Of a stretch of DNA of 64,000 nt, positions 49,412 to 57,474 are shown one piece after another. The position numbers were made by a program, and so were the translations under genes. The stretch comes from Vaginisenegalia massiliensis (GTDB lineage: Bacteria; Bacillota; Bacilli; Lactobacillales; Aerococcaceae), in NCBI RefSeq assembly GCF_900604935.1, contig NZ_UWPC01000002.1, forward strand, positions 124,001 to 188,000. The letters run 5' to 3'. A model generated the notes under the pieces. The model was not told where the DNA came from and did not search any database. It worked only from the letters and a program-made list of their open reading frames with translations. Every line of letters begins with the position of its first letter. Positions within the stretch are counted from its first letter, which is position 1.

Positions 49412-50419
49412 ATGATTAAAATTGCACTTGATGCTATGGGTGGCGATCATGCCCCTGAAGCCACGGTCAAAGGGGCTCAATTAGCCATTCAAAGCTTTAA
49501 TGATATCGAGATTTGTCTTTTTGGTGATCAGGAACAAATTAGACCTTATTTAAGCAATGAGGACCGGATCACCATCCGTCATACAAATGAGAAAATACAA
49601 AGTGATGACGAACCTGTGATGGCTGTCCGCCGTAAGAAAGAAGCTTCAATGGTTATGGCGGCTAATGCAGTAAAAAATCAAGAATTTGATGCCCTTATTT
49701 CAGCGGGAAACACGGGAGCTTTGTTAGCCTGTGGTTTACTTGTCGTAGGACGCATTAAGCATATCGATCGCCCAGGATTGATGCCACTTATTCCAACTGG
49801 TCGGGCTGACCAACCCTATTTAATCCTAATGGATGCGGGAGCCAATGCTGATTGCAAACCACTCAACCTTCATCAATTTGCGACCTTAGCCAATTATTAC
49901 GCTAAAACGGTCATGAAAATAGATCAACCTCGTATTGGCTTGATTAATAATGGGACTGAAGCTAACAAAGGGAATGATTTAACAAAAGCGGCTTTTGGTT
50001 TGTTAGAAGCGGATAATGAGCTAAACTTTGTCGGCAATGTGGAAGCTAAAAGCTTGTTGAATGGGCAAATAGATATTACCGTGGCCGATGGTTTTACCGG
50101 TAACGCTGTTTTAAAAACACTTGAGGGAACAGCTAAGATGATTTTTTCAGCGATTAAGGAGCAAGTGATGCAGAGTGGCCCATTAACTAAATTAGGAGCT
50201 CTCCTCATGAAGCCAAGTTTAAAACAATTGAAGGATAAATTTGACGATACGAAAGCCGGCGGAGCTGTCCTCCTTGGAGTAAAAGCTCCCGTCATAAAAG
50301 CGCATGGGTCTTCTAATGAAATTGCCATTTTCAATGCGATTCGCCAAGCTCGTCAAGTCGTTGAATCCGGATTCACAGAAGAGGTTGTTCAGCATTTCGA
50401 AAATAAAGCGCTTGAATAA
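49412..50419 (+). CDS. plsX: Phosphate acyltransferase PlsX
   Basis: 335 residues. IALDAMGGDHAPEATVKGA at the start, SAGNTGALL, GLINNGTEANKGND and VADGFTGNAVLKTLEG. It makes acyl-phosphate from acyl-ACP for PlsY, and exchanges with the FakA pathway. AAAGGAGTT precedes the ATG. The recG-plsX-acpP order is typical of Firmicutes. Confidence 0.97.
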   Translation: MIKIALDAMGGDHAPEATVKGAQLAIQSFNDIEICLFGDQEQIRPYLSNEDRITIRHTNEKIQSDDEPVMAVRRKKEASMVMAANAVKNQEFDALISAGNTGALLACGLLVVGRIKHIDRPGLMPLIPTGRADQPYLILMDAGANADCKPLNLHQFATLANYYAKTVMKIDQPRIGLINNGTEANKGNDLTKAAFGLLEADNELNFVGNVEAKSLLNGQIDITVADGFTGNAVLKTLEGTAKMIFSAIKEQVMQSGPLTKLGALLMKPSLKQLKDKFDDTKAGGAVLLGVKAPVIKAHGSSNEIAIFNAIRQARQVVESGFTEEVVQHFENKALE

Positions 50420-50481
50420 GCGGTTACATGAGTAATAGGTGAAGAGCTCTCATAATATTGTAATTTTTTATTTTAAAAACA

Positions 50482-50510
50482 TAGACAAGTGTCAAAATAG
50501 TATGTAAAAT
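50482..50510 (+). promoter_or_regulatory. Promoter of acpP
   Basis: TAGACA, 17 bases, TAAAAT preceded by TG. The acyl carrier protein gene can thus be expressed apart from plsX. Confidence 0.6.
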
Positions 50511-50560
50511 AAGAAGAGTGACGGTATAGAACACAATAATTCAAGAACGGAGGGCACAGG

Positions 50561-50803
50561 ATGAGCGAGAAATCAACATTCGATACAGTTAAAGAGATGA
50601 TTGTCGACCGTTTTGGAGTTCAAGCTGATAAAGTAACAGCAGAGATGACTTTTGAGGATTTAGGCGCTGATTCATTAGATGTAGTTGAACTAGTGATGGA
50701 ATTAGAAGATGCCTTTGATATCCAATTTGCTGATGACCGTATTGAATCATTGACTAATGTCGGTGACGCAGTAGCATATATCAATGAACTCAAGAATAAC
50801 TAA
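50561..50803 (+). CDS. acpP: Acyl carrier protein
   Basis: 80 residues. The phosphopantetheine serine is in [23 protein letters not shown], the standard ACP helix II. Acidic overall. CGGAGGGCACAGG precedes the ATG. Located behind plsX, its partner in phospholipid precursor supply. Confidence 0.97.
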   Translation: MSEKSTFDTVKEMIVDRFGVQADKVTAEMTFEDLGADSLDVVELVMELEDAFDIQFADDRIESLTNVGDAVAYINELKNN

Positions 50804-50817
50804 GAAATGAACGGCAT

Positions 50818-50850
50818 TAACACTGCTTATTTCTATGAGTAGTGTTTTTG
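50818..50850 (+). terminator. Terminator of acpP
   Basis: TAACACTGCT pairs with AGTAGTGTT (one mismatch), followed by TTTTTG. The stem is short; a 14-base direct repeat TAAGAAATGAACGG flanks it (50801-50814 and 50857-50870). Confidence 0.6.
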
Positions 50851-50880
50851 CTTTATTAAGAAATGAACGGGGGCAATATA

Positions 50881-51888
50881 ATGGAAACGGATAAAATCTT
50901 ACTTGAAGTAAATGATTTACATACCGCATTTAGAATTAAAGATGATTTCTATGATGCGGTTGATGGTGTATCGTTTACCTTATCTAAGAATGAAAAATTA
51001 GCCATTGTTGGTGAATCAGGATGTGGTAAAAGTACTTTGGCAACAGCCATCGTAGGTTTACACAATCGTTTGAATACAAAAATTTCAGGTGAAATCTTAT
51101 ATAAAGGGCAAAATTTGGTTGATTTAACCGAAGAACAGTATACCAAGATTCGTGGTAATGAGATTGGTATGATTTTCCAAGATCCATTGGCATCTTTAAA
51201 CCCATTGATGACCATCGAAGCTCAAATTGAAGAGTCATTATTCTATCATACAAAATTAAACAAAGAGCAACGTCATGAACGGGTTCTTGAACTTTTAGAT
51301 CAAGTGGGAATTGCTAATCCTCAACGGATGGCTAAACAATATCCACATGAATTATCAGGTGGAATGCGTCAACGGGTCATTATCGCTATCGCCCTAGCTT
51401 GTAAGCCACCAATTATCATCGCCGATGAACCAACAACGGCTTTGGATGTAACCATTCAAGCTCAAATCTTAGATCTACTTAATGAAATCCAAACTGAAAC
51501 TGAATCAGGTATTATTTTAATTACCCACGATTTAGGTGTTGTAGCAGAAACAGCTGACCGAGTTGCGGTAATGTATGCAGGTCAGTTTGTTGAAATTGCC
51601 CCAGTTCATGAAATCTTTAATAATCCACAACACCCTTATACACGTTCTTTACTACGTTCGATTCCGCAATCTAATGATATTGCTGACGAAAGCGGTGAAC
51701 TTCATGTTATTCAAGGGGTGGTACCAACCTTAACTAAGATGCCACACAAGGGCTGCCGTTTTGCTCCTCGGATTCCTTGGATTGATGCATCTGAACACGA
51801 AGAAGACCCACAACTTCATGAAGTAAGTCCTGGTCACTTCGTTCGCTGTACTTGTTACAAGAATTTCCATTTTGAAGGGGAGGAATAG
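50881..51888 (+). CDS. oppD: Oligopeptide ABC transporter ATPase OppD
   Basis: 335 residues. Walker A GESGCGKST, signature LSGGMRQRV, Walker B IIIADEPTTALD, H-loop LITHDLG. The C-terminal oligopeptide/dipeptide extension includes a cysteine cluster (C296 in HKGCRF, and VRCTCYKNF) of the kind that holds an iron-sulfur cluster in some OppD/DppD proteins. ATG at 50881 with a G-rich site (CGGGGG). First gene of oppDFBC, the order known from Lactococcus lactis. Confidence 0.92.
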   Translation: METDKILLEVNDLHTAFRIKDDFYDAVDGVSFTLSKNEKLAIVGESGCGKSTLATAIVGLHNRLNTKISGEILYKGQNLVDLTEEQYTKIRGNEIGMIFQDPLASLNPLMTIEAQIEESLFYHTKLNKEQRHERVLELLDQVGIANPQRMAKQYPHELSGGMRQRVIIAIALACKPPIIIADEPTTALDVTIQAQILDLLNEIQTETESGIILITHDLGVVAETADRVAVMYAGQFVEIAPVHEIFNNPQHPYTRSLLRSIPQSNDIADESGELHVIQGVVPTLTKMPHKGCRFAPRIPWIDASEHEEDPQLHEVSPGHFVRCTCYKNFHFEGEE

Positions 51889-51890
51889 TC

Positions 51891-52865
51891 ATGTCAGAAT
51901 TTATTCGAATTGAAGACTTAAAAGTGCACTATCCCATTCGGAGTGGCTTCTTTAACCGAATTACGGATTATGTTTATGCAGTAGATGGCGTTTCTTTATC
52001 TTTTGAAGAAGGAAAGACTTACGGTTTAGTAGGTGAGTCTGGATCAGGTAAATCAACGATTGGTAAATCCATTATCGGTTTAGAAAAAATCACCTCAGGT
52101 AATATCTATTATCAAGGACAAGAAGTCTCAAAAGAAGCTCGCAATCGTCGTTCTGAATATCGACGGAATGTACAAATGATTTTCCAAGATTCTTTATCAA
52201 GTTTTAACCCTAAGAAACGGATTGGCGATATCTTAGCTGAACCTTTACGTAATTTCACTAACTTCACACCAGATGAAGAAAAGAAAAAAATCAATGAGTT
52301 ATTGAGCATTGTTGGTTTAAGTGAAGAAGCTGTTAACAAGTTCCCTCACGAATTCTCCGGTGGTCAACGTCAACGGATTGGGGTAGCTCGGGCAGTGGCA
52401 ATTAATCCTAAATTGATTATTGCCGATGAACCTGTATCAGCTCTGGACTTATCAGTACAAGCGCAAGTCTTAAACTTCATGAAACGTATTCAAGCAGAAT
52501 ATAATACATCATTCTTATTTATCTCTCATGACCTTGGTGTTGTGCGTCATATGTGTGATGAATTAGCTATTATGTATCGCGGTCGTTTCACTGAATATGG
52601 TACGCGTGAAGATATCTATTCTAATCCTCAACATATCTATACCAAACGTTTATTATCTGCGATTCCTCAAGTGGATCCAAACAATCGTGACCAAAATAAA
52701 TTAGTTCGTTTGAAAGTTGAGAAGGATTACCAACAAAATTCAGCGAAATATTATTCAGAAACAGGTCGCGTTTATGATCTTGTGCCAATCTCACCAACTC
52801 ATAAAGTGGCCATTAAAGATCAAGTACTTCCAGAATTACACAAAGCAGTAGAGGGGGCAGAATAA
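51891..52865 (+). CDS. oppF: Oligopeptide ABC transporter ATPase OppF
   Basis: 324 residues. Walker A GESGSGKST, signature FSGGQRQRI, Walker B LIIADEPVSALD, H-loop FISHDLG. Partner of OppD. The start follows GGGGAGGAATAGTC. The intergenic distance to oppD is two bases. Confidence 0.92.
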   Translation: MSEFIRIEDLKVHYPIRSGFFNRITDYVYAVDGVSLSFEEGKTYGLVGESGSGKSTIGKSIIGLEKITSGNIYYQGQEVSKEARNRRSEYRRNVQMIFQDSLSSFNPKKRIGDILAEPLRNFTNFTPDEEKKKINELLSIVGLSEEAVNKFPHEFSGGQRQRIGVARAVAINPKLIIADEPVSALDLSVQAQVLNFMKRIQAEYNTSFLFISHDLGVVRHMCDELAIMYRGRFTEYGTREDIYSNPQHIYTKRLLSAIPQVDPNNRDQNKLVRLKVEKDYQQNSAKYYSETGRVYDLVPISPTHKVAIKDQVLPELHKAVEGAE

Positions 52866-52866
52866 T

Positions 52867-53829
52867 ATGTGGAAAACAATCTTACGTCGTATTTTACTCA
52901 TGATTCCGCAAATTATCATCTTAAGTATTCTCGTCTTCGCTTTAGCTAGCTTGATGCCAGGGGATGCTTTAACTGGGATGATTGACCCAAACATTTCACC
53001 AGAACAAATTGCGGCTATGCGGGAAAAATTAGGGTTGAATAAACCCGTCCATGAACGTTACATTGACTGGGCTTCCAAAGCTTTAGTGGGTGACTTTGGT
53101 CGTTCGTGGGCGCATAAACAACCTGTATTATCCATCATTGGTCAACGGATTTGGCCAACTTTATGGTTATCCCTTCTAACGGTTATTATTACTTATGCAA
53201 TTGCTTTGCCATTAGGCTTGTTTGCTGGTCGTTATCAAAATTCATTCTTTGATAAAGCGGTAAACTTCTATACATTCTTCTCGTATTCTATTCCAACCTT
53301 CGTGTTAGGTTTATTATCATTATGGTTCTTCGGTTACACACTAAACTTATTCCCAACTCGGGGAACAGTTGGATCAGGCGTAACACCGGGTACGATTCAA
53401 TATATGATGTCTCGACTTGAACATATGATTCTTCCTGCTCTTGTCTTAGGATTCTTAGGAACAACAGGGATTATTCAATATCTTAGAACCGGTGTTATTG
53501 ATGCTAAGACACAAGATTATGTGCGTACGGCTAAGGCTAAAGGGGTACCTGAAAACGTTGTCTTCCGTCGTCATATTTTCCGCAACTCACTCTTACCGAT
53601 TGCGGCCTTCATGGGTTATACAATCACCGGCTTGATTTCAGGATCAATTATTACCGAACGTATCTTTACTTACCAAGGAATGGGACAATTATTCTTAACG
53701 TCGATTACTGGGCGTGATTACTCAGTTATGACAGCTTTAGTTCTCTTGTTTGGTTTAATGACACTTTTAGGTACCTTACTATCTGATATCATTATGGTAT
53801 TTGTCGATCCACGGATCAGAATTGATTAG
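52867..53829 (+). CDS. oppB: Oligopeptide ABC transporter permease OppB
   Basis: 320 residues, six membrane helices. The N terminus LRRILLMIPQIIILSILVFAL and the EAA loop DYVRTAKAKGVPENVVFRRHIFRNSLLPI are those of the DppB/OppB family. It starts one base after oppF. Confidence 0.92.
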   Translation: MWKTILRRILLMIPQIIILSILVFALASLMPGDALTGMIDPNISPEQIAAMREKLGLNKPVHERYIDWASKALVGDFGRSWAHKQPVLSIIGQRIWPTLWLSLLTVIITYAIALPLGLFAGRYQNSFFDKAVNFYTFFSYSIPTFVLGLLSLWFFGYTLNLFPTRGTVGSGVTPGTIQYMMSRLEHMILPALVLGFLGTTGIIQYLRTGVIDAKTQDYVRTAKAKGVPENVVFRRHIFRNSLLPIAAFMGYTITGLISGSIITERIFTYQGMGQLFLTSITGRDYSVMTALVLLFGLMTLLGTLLSDIIMVFVDPRIRID

Positions 53830-53843
53830 GAGGTGAGTGGAGA

Positions 53844-54770
53844 ATGGAAAATAATAAAGTAGATATCATCCAAACAACGGAAGAAATTGTCTCAGAAGAA
53901 AAATCTCTACCACCGATGGGATTTGAAGTTATTAAACGTGAGTTTATGAAAGATAAGCTTGCTTTATTTGCTTTAATTATCTTAGTAGGAATTTTTGTTG
54001 TAGCCGTATGTGCGCCTTTCTTCATGGACTTAGATAAGTTAACGAGAGTAGATATTTTCAACCGTTATACAGCACCAGGTCAAGGTGGTTACATCCTTGG
54101 TTCCGATGAAGGTGGTCGTGATATTTTGGCCCTATTAGTGGTTGGAACGCGAAATTCAGTCTTTATTGGTGTATGTATTACTATCTTCTCAATTATCATT
54201 GGGGTAGCATTAGGGATCATCTCTGGTTACTATGGTGGTGTGATTGACGATATTTTAATGCGTATTGTTGACTTCATCATGGTATTACCAGTAATTATGA
54301 TTATCATTGTAGTTGTGACTATCGTTCATAAGTTTACTATTTGGACTTTGATTTGGGTCTTGACGGCTTTTTCTTGGTCAGGAATTACCCGTCTTTTCCG
54401 GACAGCTACTTTGAGTGAAGCCTCGAAAGACTATATCGCTGCTTCTAAAACAATGGGTACACCAGACTGGAAAATTATGTTCTTTGGTTTACTACCAAAT
54501 TTGAGTTCACTCTTTATTACTAACTTTATTCTAAACTTTGCTGGTAATATTGGGGTTGAAACGGGTTTAAGTTTCTTAGGTTTTGGTTTACCAGTAGGAA
54601 CACCATCACTTGGTACTTTAATCGGTTATGCTTCAAGTCCAGATATTATTGAAAATAAAAAGTGGGTTTGGTTACCAGCTGCCTTATTAGTTTTAGTTAT
54701 GATGTTATGTATTAACTATATTGGTCAAGCTTTAGGTCGGGCAGCCGATTCTAAGCGCCGTCTAGGTTAG
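53844..54770 (+). CDS. oppC: Oligopeptide ABC transporter permease OppC
   Basis: 308 residues, with a long cytosolic N terminus, six helices and the EAA loop DYIAASKTMGTPDWKIMFFGLLPN. LGSDEGGRDILALLVVGTRNS is the standard OppC/DppC external loop. Start with AGGAGGTGAGTGGAGA. A strong terminator follows, and the substrate-binding gene oppA is 2.7 kb away behind the zinc cluster. Confidence 0.92.
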   Translation: MENNKVDIIQTTEEIVSEEKSLPPMGFEVIKREFMKDKLALFALIILVGIFVVAVCAPFFMDLDKLTRVDIFNRYTAPGQGGYILGSDEGGRDILALLVVGTRNSVFIGVCITIFSIIIGVALGIISGYYGGVIDDILMRIVDFIMVLPVIMIIIVVVTIVHKFTIWTLIWVLTAFSWSGITRLFRTATLSEASKDYIAASKTMGTPDWKIMFFGLLPNLSSLFITNFILNFAGNIGVETGLSFLGFGLPVGTPSLGTLIGYASSPDIIENKKWVWLPAALLVLVMMLCINYIGQALGRAADSKRRLG

Positions 54771-54788
54771 TTAAATAAGCAATATTTA

Positions 54789-54838
54789 AAGTTGAACTTT
54801 ATTCTAAATGTTATTTAGAATAAAGTTCGACTTTTTCT
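54789..54838 (+). terminator. Terminator of oppDFBC
   Basis: AAGTTGAACTTTATTCTAAA and its complement (one G-T pair) form a stem of about 21 bp with a very short loop, followed by TTTTTCTTT. Confidence 0.9.
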
Positions 54839-54908
54839 TTTTGGGAAGAAAATATCGAAATAATGCTATGGTATTATCGGCTGTATTTGAATAGATAGAA
54901 ATATATTC

Positions 54909-54937
54909 TTGACAAGGTTAATTAGAATTGATATCAT
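54909..54937 (+). promoter_or_regulatory. Promoter of the zinc-independent ribosomal protein cluster
   Basis: A perfect TTGACA, exactly 17 bases, then TATCAT; 50 bases ahead of the S14 start codon. Confidence 0.75.
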
Positions 54938-54948
54938 GCATAATGTTA

Positions 54949-54964
54949 ATCGTAACATTTACAT
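54949..54964. promoter_or_regulatory. Candidate zinc-regulator operator upstream of rpsN2
   Basis: ATCGTAACATTTACAT agrees with ACCGTTATGATTACAT ahead of adcA (56129-56144) at 11 of 16 positions, and with the Bacillus Zur consensus TCGTAATNATTACGA at 10 of 14. TGTTA-ATCG-TAACA (54944-54957) overlaps it. The position just downstream of the -10 suits a repressor. Which regulator (Zur- or AdcR-type) binds is not shown; neither gene is in the window. Confidence 0.5.
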
Positions 54965-54987
54965 TTTATAGATAGAGGAGAGATATA

Positions 54988-55257
54988 ATGGCAAAGAAAT
55001 CAAAGAAAGTAAAATATGAAAAACAAAAGAAACTCGTAGAACAATATGCTGAATTGCGACGTGAATTAAAGGAAAAGGGTGATTATGATGCTTTGCGAAA
55101 ATTGCCTCGTGATTCAAATCCAAATCGGCTTAAATTACGTGACCAACTAGACGGTCGTCCTCGGGCGTATATGCGTAAATTTGGTTTATCACGGGTAAAA
55201 TTCCGTCAATTAGCGGCTAAAGGTCTGATACCAGGTGTCAAAAAGGCAAGTTGGTAA
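54988..55257 (+). CDS. rpsN2: Ribosomal protein uS14, zinc-independent paralogue
   Basis: 89 residues without any cysteine, the long C-minus form of S14 ([34 protein letters not shown] at the end). Bacteria of this group usually carry a 61-residue zinc-ribbon S14 in the main ribosomal operon and switch to this form when zinc is short, freeing zinc from ribosomes. GAGGAGAG precedes the ATG. It leads a set with another zinc-free ribosomal protein and a zinc-binding protein gene. Confidence 0.92.
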   Translation: MAKKSKKVKYEKQKKLVEQYAELRRELKEKGDYDALRKLPRDSNPNRLKLRDQLDGRPRAYMRKFGLSRVKFRQLAAKGLIPGVKKASW

Positions 55258-55296
55258 TTACAATTATGAAAGATTGATAGAAAGGGAATTTACTTT

Positions 55297-55410
55297 ATGG
55301 AAAAACAAGATATTTCGAGTGCATATCGTCGTTTGAAATCTACCAATATCAAAACTAAACGCCGTGCTAAAAAAATAATCCAAGATTATAAACGAAATAA
55401 AAAGAAATAG
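55297..55410 (+). CDS. 37-residue basic protein in the zinc cluster, unknown
   Basis: The product begins MEKQDISSAYRRLKSTNIKT and ends in KRNKKK. About 15 of 37 residues are lysine or arginine, with no cysteine or histidine. AAAGGGAATTTACTTT gives a moderate ribosome site. It lies 39 bases after rpsN2 and 12 bases before rpmF2, with AGGAGGAAA of rpmF2 right after its stop, so it is cotranscribed and translated in series. Charge and context suggest a ribosome- or RNA-binding role; it does not look like L31, L33 or L36. Confidence 0.65.
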   Translation: MEKQDISSAYRRLKSTNIKTKRRAKKIIQDYKRNKKK

Positions 55411-55422
55411 GAGGAAAACTTT

Positions 55423-55596
55423 ATGGCAGTGCCAAAGCGCCGAACATCAAAAGCAAAGAAAAATGCAAGACGCACACATAAAAAATTAAAAACACCTAAT
55501 ATTAGCATAGACGCCTTAACTGGGGCATATCATCGTTCACACTATATTTCGACTGATGGAACCTACAAAGGACGTCAGGTTCTTGAAAAAGAATAA
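55423..55596 (+). CDS. rpmF2: Ribosomal protein bL32, zinc-independent paralogue
   Basis: 57 residues: MAVPKRRTSKAKKNARRTHKK at the start is L32, and TGAYHRSHYIS replaces the region where zinc-binding L32 carries CxxC pairs; no cysteine is present. A zinc-free version fits its place in this cluster. GGAGGAAAACTTT precedes the ATG. Its last 14 bases overlap the next gene. Confidence 0.9.
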   Translation: MAVPKRRTSKAKKNARRTHKKLKTPNISIDALTGAYHRSHYISTDGTYKGRQVLEKE

Positions 55597-55996
55597 AGCT
55601 TTAGTTTCTCAATCATTGTATTTGGAAGCTTTCAATCAAATTTATGACCAGTTAAGTCGAAAGAACCCATTATTGTCTAGGCGTCAATTATTTTCTGATT
55701 TGATCGATCAAGGAATTCTTGAATCAAATGGATTGCCAACTCAATTGGCTATACAAGAAGAATTCATCAAGGTTTATCAAGAAGTTGAAAACATGTCTTT
55801 TTCTGAATTTTTGAATTTATATCCTTTTTTTAATGAATATGATGCCTGTCATTTTGAATATGTTAATGGATATTGGGAGATGGATGAACATTTGTATCAG
55901 ATGTTGCAACTTGAAATTCAAGCCAACTTATTAAGTGATGATGCTCTTTATCAGCTGCAGGTTTACTTTGAAGATCGTAAAATTAATGGGGAATAA
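55583..55996 (+). CDS. Unknown 137-residue protein in the zinc cluster
   Basis: Helical, mildly acidic protein without recognised domain (LYLEAFNQIYDQLSRKNPLLSRRQLFSDLIDQGILESNG, then PTQLAIQEEF). One cysteine-histidine pair occurs in YDACHFEYVNGYWEMDEH. I chose TTG at 55583 because AAAGGA lies ten bases ahead; an ATG at 55556 is possible but lies deeper in rpmF2 with no site. Coupled to rpmF2 by overlap, hence probably zinc-regulated too. Confidence 0.6.
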   Translation: MKKNKALVSQSLYLEAFNQIYDQLSRKNPLLSRRQLFSDLIDQGILESNGLPTQLAIQEEFIKVYQEVENMSFSEFLNLYPFFNEYDACHFEYVNGYWEMDEHLYQMLQLEIQANLLSDDALYQLQVYFEDRKINGE

Positions 55997-56110
55997 GTTT
56001 ATATATTATTGTTTTCCTTAAGTTTGGATTGTTCACTTGAAAGAAAAATAATATGCTGCCAATTCCAATCATGATCTCTTCTATAATAAAGACGGATGAA
56101 AATAGAATAG

Positions 56111-56139
56111 TTGACAAATTCATATTAAACCGTTATGAT
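56111..56139 (+). promoter_or_regulatory. Promoter of adcA
   Basis: A perfect TTGACA, exactly 17 bases, then TATGAT. The palindrome at 56125-56153 covers the -10 box. Confidence 0.8.
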
Positions 56140-56153
56140 TACATACGGTTTAA
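56125..56153. promoter_or_regulatory. Palindromic operator over the adcA -10 box, candidate zinc-repressor site
   Basis: TTAAACCGT and ACGGTTTAA are exact inverted arms; the centre TATG-ATTA-CATA is itself symmetric, so the whole 29 bases are a palindrome with one extra T. It contains ATGATTAC as in Zur boxes and TTAA ends as in AdcR boxes. A related site precedes rpsN2. Confidence 0.65.
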
Positions 56154-56181
56154 AGATAATCATTACAAAAGGAGAATATGA

Positions 56182-57300
56182 ATGACGTTTAAAAAATTCA
56201 ATATTATTTTATTGGCTGTTGCTTTCTTAACCTTTGGAAGCTTTGGTCATGGATTAGCAAAAGTACAAGCAAGCGATAAGAAGCAAGTTGTTACAACTTT
56301 CTATCCTGTTTACTATTTAACACAACGTATTGCCGGCGATAAGATGGATGTCACCATGTTACTTGAAGCTAATCAGGATGCTCATGATTATGAAACAAGT
56401 GCCAAAGATGTTGCTAGAATTCAAGAAGCTGATGCCTTTGTTTATCAAAGTGATGAAATGGAACATTTCGTAGCAGATGTAACAAAATCATTGGACACCA
56501 ACAAAACCAAAGTTGTCATGTCAACACAAGGGATTGACTTACTAAAAGGAGCCGGTCATGATCATGCCCACGAAGGCGAAGACCACGCTCACGAAGGTGA
56601 AGATCACGCTCACGAAGGTGAAGACCATGCTCACGAAGGTGAAGACCACGCTCACGAAGGTGAAGACCACGCTCATGAAGGTGAAGACCACGCTCATGAA
56701 GGTGAAGACCACGCTCATGAAGGCGAAGATCATGCTCACGAGGGAGAAGACCACGCTCATGAAGAAGGTGAAGCTGGACACCATCATGAATACGATCCTC
56801 ATACTTGGACAGATCCAATGACTTATGCTAAACAAGCGGAAGTCATCAAAAAAGCCTTAGTGGAAATTGATCCTGATAATGCTAAAAGCTATGAAGCTAA
56901 TACCCAAAAATTAGTAGAAGATTTAACTCAATTAGATAAAGAGTATAAAGAAAAGTTAGCTAAGTTGGACAATAAAACAATTGTTGTGCAACATGCGGCC
57001 TTTGGTTATATGGCACATGCTTATGGATTGACTCAAGAATCCATTACCGGAATTTCAACTACTCAAGAACCGAGTGCTGCGACATTGGCTGAAATGCAAA
57101 AATTTGTTAAAGATCATAAAGTGAAAACAATTTTTGTTGAACCAAGTTTAGATCAAGCCATTGCTAAAACAGTTGCTCAAGCATCAGGTGCTGAACTTCG
57201 CCCACTTCGTACTTTAGAAACCTTAAGCCAAGAAGAAATGGCAAAAGGGGAAGATTACTTAAGTGTGATGCGTGCCAACCTTGAACAATTAACTAAATAA
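56182..57300 (+). CDS. adcA: Zinc-binding protein of an ABC transporter (AdcA/ZnuA family) with a long histidine repeat
   Basis: 372 residues. A signal peptide ends at about KVQA-S31; there is no lipobox cysteine, unlike most Gram-positive AdcA. Cluster A-I fold with expected zinc ligands H68 (DAHDYE), a histidine in EYDPHTWTDP, one in QHAAFGYMAHAYG, and an acid in FVEPSLD. Between the first two lies a loop of ten DHAHEGE units (residues 127-197), then HHHEYD. ZnuA-like loops are usually much shorter. No ZinT-like C-terminal domain is present. The permease and ATPase genes (adcBC) are not in the window. Confidence 0.9.
   Translation: MTFKKFNIILLAVAFLTFGSFGHGLAKVQASDKKQVVTTFYPVYYLTQRIAGDKMDVTMLLEANQDAHDYETSAKDVARIQEADAFVYQSDEMEHFVADVTKSLDTNKTKVVMSTQGIDLLKGAGHDHAHEGEDHAHEGEDHAHEGEDHAHEGEDHAHEGEDHAHEGEDHAHEGEDHAHEGEDHAHEGEDHAHEEGEAGHHHEYDPHTWTDPMTYAKQAEVIKKALVEIDPDNAKSYEANTQKLVEDLTQLDKEYKEKLAKLDNKTIVVQHAAFGYMAHAYGLTQESITGISTTQEPSAATLAEMQKFVKDHKVKTIFVEPSLDQAIAKTVAQASGAELRPLRTLETLSQEEMAKGEDYLSVMRANLEQLTK
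56560..56772 (+). repeat. 21-bp tandem repeat array encoding the histidine-rich loop
   Basis: Nine 21-base units plus one of 24 bases. Units differ only at third codon positions (GAC/GAT, CAC/CAT, GGT/GGC/GGA), apart from one inserted GAA codon in the last. The similarity suggests recent expansion by slippage or unequal crossing-over, so the copy number may vary among strains. Confidence 0.95.
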
Positions 57301-57306
57301 TCTGCG

Positions 57307-57332
57307 AAAGCCATCTTATGATGGCTTTTTTT
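57307..57332 (+). terminator. Terminator of adcA
   Basis: AAAGCCATC-TTAT-GATGGCTTT followed by a T-run. Confidence 0.9.
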
Positions 57333-57379
57333 ATTTCTCTGATTTCAAATACCTCGTTCAATATAGTAAAATTATCAAA

Positions 57380-57395
57380 GATAAAAATTATTATC
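57380..57395. promoter_or_regulatory. GATAA...TTATC inverted repeat upstream of oppA
   Basis: GATAAAAATTATTATC, flanked by AT-rich DNA. It looks like Fur-family sites but lies about 50 bases ahead of the oppA -35, and AT-rich DNA gives such matches by chance. Confidence 0.25.
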
Positions 57396-57445
57396 ATAAA
57401 TACAAAATTCTCTCATTAAATTTTTAATTTAATTCAAGAATACGC

Positions 57446-57474
57446 TTGCATTATGAGATGGAATGAATTATTAT
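57446..57474 (+). promoter_or_regulatory. Promoter of oppA
   Basis: TTGCAT, 17 bases, TATTAT; about 50 bases ahead of the start codon. Confidence 0.65.

Noticed and set aside
56560-56772. Possible CRISPR array
   Set aside because: The units are directly adjacent with no spacers and translate in frame as a His-rich loop.
56516-56835. Two minus-strand frames and one plus-strand frame across the adcA repeat
   Set aside because: They are shadows produced by the 21-bp repeat (its length is a multiple of three, so all frames stay open).
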